The notes beneath the pieces were generated by a model, which made no database searches, was not told the origin of the DNA, and was given only the letters and a program-made list of their open reading frames with translations. From positions 23,097,746 through 23,161,745 of the forward strand of contig OX940872.1 of assembly GCA_954871525.1 (NCBI GenBank): DNA of 64,000 bases, written 5' to 3'. Shown piece by piece: positions 22,334 to 34,024 of this stretch (position 1 is the first letter of the stretch; the number at the start of each line of letters is the position of its first letter). The translations under genes and the position numbers were made by a program. Source of the stretch: Parietaria judaica. Taxonomy: Eukaryota; Streptophyta; Magnoliopsida; Rosales; Urticaceae.

Positions 22334-25072
22334 TGTTGGAAATCACGTCTATGATTCCGTATAATTATCACGATTTATACGTCCGAACCGTCAGGGTAAC
22401 ATTTAAAAATTATTTTAAAGCGGAAAACTTGTTATCCAAACAACGGTCCGAATATCGGATAATAACCATATTCCAAGATCTGATAAATATTATGCAATTT
22501 AATATTCATAACTCATTATTAATAAACTAGTCATAATAGGAAATAAATAGAAAGCAGTAAATGTTTGCATTTATTAACCCAATGCATAAGGCCGTACCTC
22601 GTTTGGCGATTTCGGCTGCGCACTCTGAATCGGGCAGGGCTCCGCCGGTGCTGAGGGAATCTCCCGTGATCTTCCAGGATATTCTCCTGGAATCCTCGTA
22701 CCGAAGCGTGGGCTTCGCCGGCAGGACTCCGTCGCAAAACTTTAACTGATGGTTCTTTTTAAGCTTCCGGAGAAATAGTCTCCTAAGCCGAACCAGAAGA
22801 AGAGATCAGAGAGAAAATTCGCAGACCCTGAAGGAGAGGGAGAGTTCGAATTTTTCTCTGGGGAAAGGTGTGAAAAATGTGTAGAATGAGCTCCCTATTT
22901 ATAGGCTCAAGACTGTAACCGATTTGGAGATATTCCCTCCCTAAATTCGAATTCATTAATTAAATATAATTAATTATCTCAATCCAATGGTCCAGATTTA
23001 ATCTCATCTAAATCCAATGGATATAATTAATTAGGGATTTAATTAAATAAGAAAGATTTAGATAAATCAAAAATCCAATCTTATCTTCTTATATCATAAA
23101 ATTCGAATTATATTATATATATATATATAAAATTCGAATTCTTATTATCTCAATCCAACGGTTGAGATGATTCCTTAACCGATCTAATGGATCAAATAAG
23201 TTTAGGATAAATTAATTTATTAAAACAATTTTTTTGAATTTATCCATAAATGTAATTCGAATATATATACATATATATATATATATATAATTAATCAATT
23301 CTTAATCCGACGGCATAGATTAAATCTTAGACCGATCCAACAGATATAATTGATTAATCAAATTCGAAAAATAAAACTTGGTCACCAAGTTATTAATTTC
23401 GAATTCATCAATATCCTAATCCAACGGTTGATACTAAATCATAACCGATCCAATGGATAATATTGATTTTAGGGATTTGCCAAAATACCAAAACATTTGG
23501 TACTTATGCCGCAAATATAGAAATATTAAATCAAGCCATTCGAATCTACCTAGGGTTTTATATAACAAACCTTAATTCGAATTTACACATATTAATATAT
23601 ATAAATATATATATTCATTTATTAATATAAATCCATTAATTATTAATTATTTATTAATAAGATATTAATAATTAAATCCAAATAATTAAATTATATTAAT
23701 AAATCCTGATCTCAATATCACACATAAAAATGTCATGGTGCCACACCATCATTTAAATTCGTGACATGTGATTTAATTTCAAAGTTTATCGAAGCGATCA
23801 TAAACTTAGAAAATCCATAAATCACTAACCGTAAGTCGAAATGACTTGGTTCAAAAAGAAAAGTTGCTTAGAATTTAATTTCCAACAACATGGTGCTGAT
23901 AGAAAATCTAAATTCTAACTTTCTTTTTATTCAGTTAATTTCGTGTACCAAAATATGATACTTTTGCCACGCCTACGATAAAACTATCTGATGTCTGACA
24001 CAGACCTTTCAGTTTTATAAGTCAAGCCAAATGATTAAACATTATCCAGAATGTATTTTAATCACGTACGTATCATCCGTTACGGAGCTATCCTGGGGAC
24101 CATGGACCCGTATCACTTAAGCTCCAACGAACTGCTAGTTGTTCGTCAAACCTCGAAGTGATTCCACTATAGACCCGAGGCTGCACTCTTTAGTGATACG
24201 GTATCTATTATTCCCTTTATAATAGCAGGGTGTCCATTGATACAATCAAATTCGGGTTATTGATCTTTCACTTGATGATTCATAAATGAGCAGGCGGTTT
24301 TTACCGTTATGCCCCTCATTGTATTTACTTCCTTGACTCAGTCAGCAATATCATGAGTAACCCACTTATGGTTTCGATTCATAAGTTGCGCATGGGTATC
24401 TCTCACTTCTCACCACCGACAATCAAGGGAATCATCATCACTCTAAGGAGAGCTGTGTGATGCCCATGTCTATGACCAAGCCACCCTTACTGCTGACTCT
24501 CATGTTCCCAAAATAATAGTGTTGGGAACAGCTGTAATATTTCGTGTTCTTTAACGGTTAAATCAAAGAACAATCAAGTCAGCAGCTTGGACTCAAGATC
24601 ACTCAGGACTTAGATCGAATATCCATTTGATCATCTACTAGTGACTCAACTCCAAGTTATCAGTGACGGTCTTATATGATGACTTCCGGAGTTTAAGTCA
24701 GGTCCAGTCCAGTATGAAGACACTTCATACTTAATGCACTTCTAGTGAGTGTGACACACACAAAATCCAGAATAGGATTATCACTTAGTCACATTAATGA
24801 CCTTATACGATTAATGGGCTCCCACCCAGTTGATCAGGTCACGGACATTTTAAGTTCATTTATTATGATTATTAATTCTTCCTCACATTGACTCTGTTGT
24901 GATAATAATAACATAATTGCATCCTTTATGAACTAAGGAATCAAACATTCTATTTTACTCTACCAGAAACTATAATAAGATTATCATAATAAGCATCATC
25001 TTTATTCAACGACTTGTCATAATCTTTTACAAAGGGATAAGATATCTTGTTTAAGGACACACATGTCCAACA
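22334..25072 (-). repeat. Right LTR (5' LTR) of the Copia element
   Basis: 2739 bp, same termini as the left LTR. Differences I could see include a G/A at about 22677 (CTTCCAGGAT against CTTCCGGGAT), a shorter (TA)n near 23115, and scattered single substitutions. It is followed directly by the GTCTG target duplication. Confidence 0.92.
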
Positions 25073-25077
25073 GTCTG
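25073..25077. repeat. Right target-site duplication of the Copia element
   Basis: GTCTG, identical to 14890-14894. Confidence 0.9.
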
Positions 25078-25171
25078 CCTTTTATATGTGCATTAAGATT
25101 CATAAGTTTGAATCTTAATCCTAATCTTAATGCATGTCTGAATATTAAGATGTTTCAATATAATTTTTTTT

Positions 25172-25427
25172 TTAGAAAAACCCATGAAATGCCCAAAAAA
25201 CACTTAAGGTTTGAGGGAAATGCCCATACTTTCAAACAATTCATTTATACCCATTTTAAAAATATTTTGGACCATATTAACTCTGGTTTTAATTATATTT
25301 ATTTATTTTCGTATTTAATTATTTATTATATATTTTAATTTTCGAAATTAATTTATCCTAAAATTTTGGTTGAAAACTTTCCCTATTAATTAGATTATCA
25401 TTTAATTTTGTTACTTTGACCCAAAAA

Positions 25428-25480
<53 letters not shown>

Positions 25481-26800
25481 CTGCTCTATTCTCCCTCTCT
25501 CTCTAACTCTCTCTCTCTTTCTCTTCTTCGGGCGTGTCTTCGGCGGCCGAGTCGGCGACCATGGCCACCGTCGCGCCTCGTTCCTCCGTCGCCCTTCGTC
25601 GCGGTCGTCCTCCGTCACGCATCCTTCCTACATCACTCTCCGTCGCGGTCGCCCTCGGTCATTCTCATTTTGTTCGCCATCTCTCGGTCGCCGGATCAAA
25701 CATGGTAAGATTTTTTATTTTTGTAAATCGTTTTACAAGATCTTGGAGTGGAATATTTCTTGGAGTGTTAAATGAATTTACCCGATATTTTAAAGGATTT
25801 ACACGATTTGTAAATGCACTTACAAAATTGTGTAAATGGATTTACACAATTTTGTAAGGGTTTTACACGATTTTGCAGTGGTAATATTTTTCGTAAAAAT
25901 ATATGCATTTTTTACAGGTTAATAAAATTTTTGTATATATATTTACAGTTTAATATAGGTTTGGTATTTGTATATATATCGATATATAATCTTTTTTGGG
26001 GTCAATATCAGCAATGCAGTTCATCCAACGATAAACCTACTTCGAATCATAGAGCTATGACACAATCAAACCCGAACGAACAAAATGTTGAATTGAATCG
26101 TACCAGCCTCTACAGTTTTTGTATTGAAATATATATTTACAGCTTTATAATTATATTTACACTTTAAATTTCGTATATATATTTACAGTTTAAATATATT
26201 TTGTGATTATATTTACGGTTTAAATTTCGCATATCTATTTACAGTTTAAATTTCGTATATATATTTACAGTTTAAATATATCGATTATACATATATTTAC
26301 AGTTTAAATTTTGTATATATATTTACAGTTTAAATATATCGATATATAATGTTTGAAATTTTTTAATTGATTTTGAAAATTTTATTAACATATAAAAACG
26401 TTATAATCCTTATAAATAGGAAAAAAAAATAAGAATTCTAAATACTACCTAAAAATGACGAAATAACAATTGATTTGAATTTTTTTTGTTAAAAAAATGG
26501 CGGAATAAAAACCAAAAATTCAAATAAATTGTAAACTAATTAATAGGGAAAAACAAATTCATATTTAATTGTCACGTGATTTGTAAGGGGATATTAGTTT
26601 CTCTTTTTGCTACATTTAAGGATTTTTTTTAAAATTTAATTAAATAAATAAAACGAATTATAATAATTAATCGTGATATTAGAAGGGTAATTTAGTCCAT
26701 ATTTCAATTTAAAGGTGGTTATGTTTACCATATTTAGAAATGGGCATTTTTTTGAAACCTTGAGCCATAAATGGGCATTTGCCTCATTCACCCTTTTTTT
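25172..26800. mobile_element. Terminal-inverted-repeat element with an exon-like GC-rich core
   Basis: The ends are imperfect inverted repeats of about 55 bp: left AAATGCCCA, AAGGTTT, AAATGCCCAT (25187-25232); right in reverse complement AAATGCCCAT, AAGGTTT, AAATGCCCAT (26738-26785). Inside are a (CT)n tract (25434-25478), a GC-rich stretch that begins with ATGGCCACCG at 25561 and runs open to a consensus donor CATG|GTAAGA at 25704, and AT-rich DNA with repeats. The GC-rich part encodes an Ala/Arg/Ser-rich peptide of no recognised family. This layout suggests a non-autonomous DNA transposon that carries a captured or element-specific exon (Pack-MULE-like). Confidence 0.5.
26125..26345. repeat. 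Tandem TTTACAGTTTAAAT repeat
   Basis: Around eight units based on ATATATATTTACAGTTTAAAT, with spacers TTTCG or ATATATCGAT, giving periods of about 28-32 bp. Just upstream (25720-25880) a related palindromic motif TTTACAMRATTTTGTAA is repeated. These lie within the 25172-26800 element. Confidence 0.75.
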
Positions 26801-27385
26801 TAGATTTAAATGAAATGTTTTTATATAATTAAAAATTATATATACATTTATAAATAAAAATTGACAAACATCATATCTAATTTAAAATAATTATCAAATG
26901 ATCAATTATTAAATTGTACGATATTCCAATTTAATTCAATTATTATTTTATTTAAGAAAGTAATTTTTATAAGTCGTAAATGATTTTAGTTAAAGCATAA
27001 ATTTTTATTTGATAATAATTTCACTTAATTTATTTACCAACAGATGGAAATTAATAGTTAATTCAATATATTAATGAAGAATTTATTTTTAAAAACTTTA
27101 TTTATTTATTAGGTTATTTAGTTATTTTATTATGAAATTCGTATATATATATTATTTTTGAAAAAGTGTAAAAATTGTGCTTCTTACCTATCATTGAAGG
27201 GGAGAGGAAGATATGTGAGATGAATCCATTAAAAACTATTAAGACTCATTTCTAACACTTATTCGGTAGGAGCCAAGAGGTATTAATAAGAGTTATTAAG
27301 TGGTTCATTTTTTTTTAAATGCACTTTAAAGATCTAAACTTGTTCATTAAGATTAAGAGACTTATTAAGTGCAAACAAACATATG
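26800..27385. other. AT-rich intergenic DNA
   Basis: Very AT-rich sequence without coding potential or clear repeats; nothing recognisable. Confidence 0.4.
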
Positions 27386-27389
27386 CTCA

Positions 27390-28579
27390 AGAGCGACTCC
27401 AGCGGAGCGCTATTATCAACGCCATTTTGGCGTTAGTGCTCCAATCGAGCGCTTAAACCCACACCAAAGTGGCCTGAAACCATTTTCTTGAATAGTACAA
27501 CACTATATTGGCGTGGTATTGTTCACTGCGTTTTTTTTTTTTTGCATTTTGGTCCTCCAAATGTGCTTAAATGTTCAGAGTTTATAAAACAGTTCGATAT
27601 TTACCCTCTATATTATTTATAAAGAGTAATTATTTCTCTCAAAAAATATTTTTGATAAGCAAAATTAGAAAACTTATAAAAATATGTAATCTTACATAAT
27701 TTATAAAAGACAACAATGAAAATTGCATAAAACACAATTACTTTAGAATTTAATATAATACACCATTACATAGGAAAATAGTACAAAACACAATTATACT
27801 ACAAATTAGAAGAGAATAAATAATACATAAAAACAATTAATACATTAAAAAATACAAGCAAATAAATACAATATAAATAAGTTACTATTTAGGAAGATTC
27901 GTGCCGGATCCACCAAGGCCGATAAAATATTGAGAATATGAATCATAAGTAGGAGGTGGTTCATGAGATTATTGTTGTTGCAATTGTGACGGGTTTGACA
28001 AGATTTTGGAGAAAAGACGTGTAAAAAGATATAATGACTGCATGTGTAATCATGCATAACATGATAATAGAGGATGAACGTGATCTTAGTGCTCCAAAAA
28101 GTTGCGAGAGAAACGCAACAAGTGGAAGTCAAAATGGTGGTGGATGACAATACACAATTCGAACAGTTTATCACTCACTATAGACAAATAAGAGATAAAG
28201 ATGCACACATTGCACTTTGGAATGCATTGATTGAATGCTTGTGGGAAGAGTATAGTCATTCCGATGCATGATGTGATTTTTTGCAATATTATTTTATTTG
28301 TGTTGTGTCTTTTATTTGTGTTTGTATTGTATTTTTATTCTATTTGTGTTGTAATTTTATTTTATTTTATTTGTGTTGTGTTGTAATTTTAATTTTAATA
28401 ACTGCGAGTGGATTTTTAATAATTTGAATAACTTGATCTATTTAGGAATCAATAAATAAATATAAGGGTATGTGTGTAAATACAATATAAAGAGAATGAA
28501 AATAGAGTGAGAAATTGAGTTAAGTTGGAGATGATTTACTGTTTATTGAGAAATAGAGTGATCGATTGGAGATGACCTA
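27390..28579 (+). pseudogene. PIF/Harbinger transposon remnant with transposase C-terminus
   Basis: At about 28025-28100 the plus strand encodes KDIMTACVIMHNMIIEDERD (HNMIIEDERD is a signature of plant Harbinger/HARBI1-like transposases). After a frameshift at about 28100 it continues with VARETQQVEVK and then HIALWNALIECLWEEY to a stop at 28271. Harbinger transposases are DDE nucleases. Here only the C-terminal tail remains, so it is inactive. The flanks are inverted-repeat-like: GAGCGACTCCAGCG at 27391 and, in reverse complement, AGGTCATCTCCAATCG at the right end. The left internal part (27400-27840) is non-coding. Confidence 0.75.
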
Positions 28580-28947
28580 AGTCTCACAAATAATAATGAC
28601 GGATAATAACTTAGGTATTTATGTCGTTAATAAATGATAATAACTTAAGTATTCATGTTTTAAAAAATTGAAGAACTTATGCCGCAATAAATATTGATAT
28701 TTTGTCGTATTTAACGGTTTTTTACTAACGGCATTTTTAATAATTTAGTATTTTTACCTTTAAAAAATAAAATTTAAAATATATTGTGAACTTTGAAATA
28801 CTTCAAGATACCTTGCGTTATCCTTATTTTCTTTCAAGTAATGCTTTTATTTATTGGACTATAAATTAAATAATAATATAAGGAATTCAACAGGATTTTT
28901 CCCTCGTATAATCTATCTTACTTGAAAGACGTAGAATTTATAATCAA
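28580..28947. other. AT-rich intergenic DNA
   Basis: Non-coding. Two imperfect direct copies of ATAATAACTTARGTATT (28608-28650). The right end (28880-28947) resembles the last 90 bp of the following duplicated unit, which may have served as the recombination site. Confidence 0.4.
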
Positions 28948-29089
28948 CTTAAAATATTTGCTATAATTCAAGTTGCAAATTCCATTTATATATTATATTG
29001 ATTAATAATATATACAACAATAAATGGGTTATGATCTAAGGTCGCTATCCAAAAACTAGATCATGGATCTTAAAAGGTTTTGTATATCC

Positions 29090-29375
29090 AAATAGTTAAA
29101 CAAAAGAGTAAGCACGTCTATGATACATCAAATAAAATGTTTAAATAAAGACTAAGCACGCTCATGGATAGTGAAATGTTTGGTATCTAAATAGTTAAAC
29201 AAAGACTAAGCACGTGTATGATATATCAATTAAAATGTTTAACAAAGACTAAGCACGTGTCTGAAACATCATGGAGACTTTGTATATCCAGATAGTTAAA
29301 CAAAGACTAATTAGCACATGTATGATACAAAAGTCAACTGAGCATATCGCAGTTAAACAAAGACTAAGAACTTGT
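29090..29375. repeat. Degenerate AAACAAAGACTAAGCACG repeat series
   Basis: About six units, each of 40-60 bp, of the form TTAAACAAAGACTAAGCACG followed by TGTATGATACATCA-like sequence. The same series recurs in copy 2 (30735-31018) and a single unit at about 32330. Function unknown. Confidence 0.7.
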
Positions 29376-29419
29376 TGACTCGAAAGTCAACTAAGCATGT
29401 CCCAATAGTGACACTAATT

Positions 29420-29735
29420 AATTTGGGAAATTTCATAAAACATCCCTTAAAACACCATAAATTATTTTATCACACCTCAAAACATCATAATTGGAATTAC
29501 ATCCTTTTTAAATTTTATGTACCAAAATATCCTTTCAAAATATACATATTGTGTCATGAAAAATGGACATATTGCCTCCTGAAAAATGGACAATTCGCGC
29601 CCGAAAAAATAGACACAACTAAGAGTATTTTGGTACATAAAACTTAAAAAGAATGTATTTTCAATTATGATGTTTTGAGGTGTAATAAAATAATTTATGG
29701 TGTTTTGAAGAATGTTTTATGAAGTTTCTCATTAA
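29420..29735. mobile_element. Foldback MITE, copy 1
   Basis: About 315 bp that is almost entirely palindromic. The left arm contains TTTCATAAAACAT, ACACCATAAATTATTTTAT, CACCTCAAAACATCATAATT; the right arm has the reverse complements AATTATGATGTTTTGAGGTG, ATAAAATAATTTATGGTGTT, ATGTTTTATGAAGTTT. RNA from either strand would fold into a long hairpin. Confidence 0.75.
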
Positions 29736-31061
29736 TTTTCAGATGCCCTTTACTAATAATAATAATATAAATAAATTATAGTTTTATTTTCCAAAGTAAT
29801 AATGGGTAATTATGAGTTTAAGGACAGGTTTTCATTAGCAATACTGACCTTTTTGTTTTTTACTAAATAATAACATCTATATAATATATATAAATCATAA
29901 TACTAATGCGTAAGAAAAATAAGTAGTTAGATATGTATACTTTTTTTATTCATTAAAATATAAAAATATCATTTTTACTATAGCTAAATATTTATACTTA
30001 ATTTATTCATATAAACTAATTATAATATCATGCAATATATCAGTTTTCTTACACCAAAAAGAAAGAAAGAAAAAAAAAAGAGTAAAAGAGGAACAAAATG
30101 GGCCCATCTATTTTAGCAACAAAATATTGTGCCATGAAGAATCGAACTCGCCACAAGGCAGAGGGAAATTTTAAAAAACTCTTACAAATTTCAGTGAAAA
30201 CATATAAAACAAGAACGGTTAAGAAGAACAGTTACCGGGCAACGCAATAATTAAACCCGGCAGATACTCCTACGTCCTAACCAATTCATAAATTTAAGTG
30301 TTTTATTCGTTTAGATTTAACACTAGCTAGTTACTAGTAAGTTGTAGATCTTCGAAATGAGAGGTGAATACTAATTTTAAATGAGATGTTATGGCCAAAA
30401 AACGACTGACTCGTCACAAGCTTTATTTACGGAATAGAGAATTTGGAGGTAAATAATATCAATTAGATTTTTTAAATAATGTTTTATTTTTTGGCCTTTA
30501 GAAAACAAATAATAATTTAGGAATTCAACTGTTTTATTTTCTGAGCTATAACATCTATAATCAAGTGGCAGATGAATAATAATATTGAACTCTTAAAATA
30601 TTTGCTATAATTCAAGTTGCAAATTCCATTTATATATTATATTGATTAATAATATATACAACAATAAATGGGTTATGATCTAAGGTCGCTATCCAAAAAC
30701 TAGATCATGGATCTTAAAAGGTTTTGTATATCCAAATAGTTAAACAAAGAGTAAGCACGTCTATGATACATCAAATAAAATGTTTAAATAAAGACTAAGC
30801 ACGCTCATGGATAGTGAAATGTTTGGTATCTAAATAGTTAAACAAAGACTAAGCACGTGTATGATATATCAATTAAAATGTTTAACAAAGACTAAGCACG
30901 TGTCTGAAACATCATGGAGACTTTGTATATCCAGATAGTTAAACAAAGACTAATTAGCACATGTATGATACAAAAGTCAACTGAGCATATCGCAGTTAAA
31001 CAAAGACTAAGAACTTGTTGACTCGAAAGTCAACTAAGCATGTCCCAATAGTGACACTAAT

Positions 31062-31377
31062 TAATTTGGGAAATTTCATAAAACATCCCTTAAAACACCA
31101 TAAATTATTTTATCACACCTCAAAACATCATAATTGGAATTACATCCTTTTTAAATTTTATGTACCAAAATATCCTTTCAAAATATACATATTGTGTCAT
31201 GAAAAATGGACATATTGCCTCCTGAAAAATGGACAATTCGCGTCCGAAAAAATAGACACAACTAAGGGTATTTTGGTACATAAAACTTAAAAAGAATGTA
31301 TTTCCAATTATGATGTTTTGAGGTGTAATAAAATAATTTATGGTGTTTTGAATGATGTTTTATGAAGTTTCTCATTA
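31062..31377. mobile_element. Foldback MITE, copy 2
   Basis: Same element as at 29420-29735, carried along in the tandem duplication, with three or four substitutions. Not an independent insertion. Confidence 0.75.
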
Positions 31378-32202
31378 ATTTTCAGATGCCCTTTACTAAT
31401 AATAATAATATAATAATATTATTTTAAGGACAGGTTTTCATTAGCAATACTGACCTTTTTGTTTTTTACTAAATAATAACATCTATATAATATATATAAA
31501 TCATAATACTAATGCGTAAGAAAAATAAGTAGTTAGATATGTATACTTTTTTTATTCATTAAAATATAAAAATATCATTTTTACTATAGCTAAATATTTA
31601 TACTTAATTTATTCATATAAACTAATTATAATATCATGCAATATATCAGTTTTCTTACACCAAAAAGAAAGAAAGAAAAAAAAAAGAGTAAAAGAGGAAC
31701 AAAATGGGCCCATCTATTTTAGCAACAAAATATTGTGCCATGAAGAATCGAACTCGCCACAAGGCAGAGGGAAATTTTAAAAAACTCTTACAAATTTCAG
31801 TGAAAACATATAAAACAAGAACGGTTAAGAAGAACAGTTACCGGGCAACGCAATAATTAAACCCGGCAGATACTCCTACGTCCTAACCAATTCATAAATT
31901 TAAGTGTTTTATTCGTTTAGATTTAACACTAGCTAGTTACTAGTAAGTTGTAGATCTTCGAAATGAGAGGTGAATACTAATTTTAAATGAGATGTTATGG
32001 CCAAAAAACGACTGACTCGTCACAAGCTTTATTTACGGAATAGAGAATTTGGAGGTAAATAATATCAATTAGATCTTTTAAATAATGTTTTATTTTTTGG
32101 CCTTTAGAAAACAAATAATAATTTAGGAATTCAACTGTTTTATTTTCTGAGCTATAACATCTATAATCAAGTGGCAGATGAATAATAATATTGAACTCTT
32201 AC

Positions 32203-33370
32203 AATATTTGCAGTAATATTCCAAGCATCCAACTGGTAACCTCGAGTCGAGGTTGGCATGAATATTGAATACATAAGTTTCATTTATAAATTATTGATTT
32301 ATTGTAATAGTTAAATAAATACCATAAATAGTTAAACAAAGACTAAGAACTTCAATGAGGCAGAGAGTGAACTTGAAAGCCACCGATGAAAACTAGTCCT
32401 TTGGATTATATCTTCACAATAGAAATTGAAATCGGCGATCAAGAGTGGTAGATTTGAGAAATCTAGCACTTATCTTTGGAATTATATCTTCACATTAATT
32501 GTTTGAGATCGAAATTAGTGATCAAGAATACATAGAGTTGAGAAAATGGTGCCCCAATCCTTGAAATTATATCTCCTGAGCAATTGAAATCAAATCATCA
32601 ATTGTTATGGCCAAAAATCGCTTCAACAACAGTCACTATGTTGCACGTGGCAACACAATTTTTAGAGTGTTCTTCGGGGAGCAAATTAGGGCCGTGCGCC
32701 TCCGTTAATGTCGTACGTGAATAATAACCAGCTTAGAGGAGCTGAAAACAAAGAGAAAAATGGTGACATTAGTTATAAAAATGCCACTAGATCCTTCTCA
32801 TTTCATTGCCTTTTGTACTTATTATTGTGGAGAAAACCAAGTACAAGCTTGGATTCTCATTTAATTTGTCCAACAATGGCTGAAAATAAAAAGGAATGTT
32901 ATTGGGATAGAAGATTGTACTCCTTTTTTCAGTGAAGGATAGAGTCCTCCTTGGTTGGTTATCCTTGACCTTTATAAAGGACATCTTATACTATTTATAG
33001 TTATGTATTTGAGCTTCATTATGGGCTGATTAAGAGGTGTTAATGAAAAACCCTAATTCGGTGGTCCCCTCAAAATATGTTACTGTGACTTGGACGTGTG
33101 CAGATTTTTGTCGTCCCTGGTGGACACCATCTTCGCTAGGGTGAGCTCAATGTCATAGGTGTGGTCAAAAATCGAATGAGGCGTTCTTCCCTTGTCGACG
33201 AGACAGGTCGGCCCGCATCCTGCTTTGCGTTGGGACGGGCGAGACGCCATCTACTCAGCTTCGGCCTGGTATTATCTCGGCTAGTCTTCCTTTGATCGAG
33301 TCGGGGCCAATCCTTGCGTCTTCTCTTTGGGGTGGGCCTGTGTTCAGACTTGGGCCTCAATTTTATAAAT
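32203..33370. other. Retroelement-like remnant and intergenic DNA
   Basis: No gene recognised. 32385-32590 contains three related ~80-bp blocks of the type ATTATATCTTCACA...ATTGAAATC/GATCAAGA. 33130-33360 is GC-rich (CGGCCTGGTATTATCTCGGC) and with 32690-33130 resembles a decayed LTR. Assignment is weak. Confidence 0.3.
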
Positions 33371-34024
33371 AATTTATCAAATTAGTGAATTGTTTTCTTA
33401 ATTAAATAAAATTTACTAATTATTTTTATAATATTAAAATTAATTAAAAGTTGTATATAATATCATTTAATGTCATAAATAATATCGTAAATATTTTGAT
33501 TATTAAAAATTAATGCTATGAGAAATATTTTATATTTTATAAATTTTTGTAAAATCTTATTTATTTATTTTATGATAAGTATTGTTCAAATTTTAAAATA
33601 TATATAATTAATTTTAAATCAACATTATACCAAAATTCAATTAAAAATTAAATATTACATTTAGATATTTGTTCAGTTCAGATATTAAAAAACAAACAAA
33701 CTTAATTATCTTTCATTTAGATTCAGATGTCATATCTTATTATTCAGATGTGCATTATATTCAGGCGTGTAGATATTTGTGTAAACAAACACCCTCTTGA
33801 CTTGTCAAGGATCTTTTCCTTCTCTTTTGGGCCTCAAGTATATGTGAGTAGGCCCACTTGGGTTAAAGAACCAAACTTGACTCCAACAATGATCAAAGAG
33901 TGGCAGATTAAAAATGATGCCTCAAATAACGATATTATTTGAAATAGTGCCGACAACCTATGTGCCAATCTCGTCGTTTTTATTCGTATGCTACAAAAAT
34001 CTATTCTTGTCGCTTACTCATAAT
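33371..34024. other. AT-rich intergenic DNA
   Basis: Non-coding, very AT-rich up to 33660, then unique-looking sequence. Nothing recognisable. Confidence 0.4.

Larger units (their letters stand above)
14895..25072 (-). mobile_element. Young, non-autonomous Ty1/Copia LTR retrotransposon, 10.2 kb
   Basis: The element has two near-identical LTRs (14895-17648 and 22334-25072), TGTTGG...CCAACA termini and a perfect 5-bp target duplication (GTCTG). The tRNA-Met-type primer binding site is next to the right LTR and a polypurine tract next to the left LTR, so it is read on the minus strand. The internal part (17649-22333) holds reverse transcriptase and RNase H only. The 3 kb between primer binding site and reverse transcriptase has no gag, protease or integrase frame; it holds AT-rich filler and a GC-rich block at 21790-22160. 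Its order (integrase before RT is the Copia rule) and RT sequence place it in Copia. LTRs this long are unusual for Copia. The few LTR differences indicate recent insertion, so it must have been mobilised in trans. Confidence 0.92.
28948..32202. repeat. 1.64-kb direct tandem duplication
   Basis: Copy 1 (28948-30591) and copy 2 (30592 to about 32202) are nearly identical; the start-to-start distance is 1644 bp. Differences are few: one A-run indel near 29103, a C/T near 29599, an A/G near 29625, and a deletion of about 30-40 bp in copy 2 around 31405. Each unit holds a series of TTAAACAAAGACTAAGCAC repeats, a foldback element and AT-rich DNA. No gene is present. The matching reading frames at 29372 and 31015 lie across the foldback element and are not coding. 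Confidence 0.92.

Noticed and set aside
29372..29647. 91-codon frame, repeated at 31015-31290
   Set aside because: It spans the foldback element and the duplication simply copied it; codon content follows the palindrome and no family matches.
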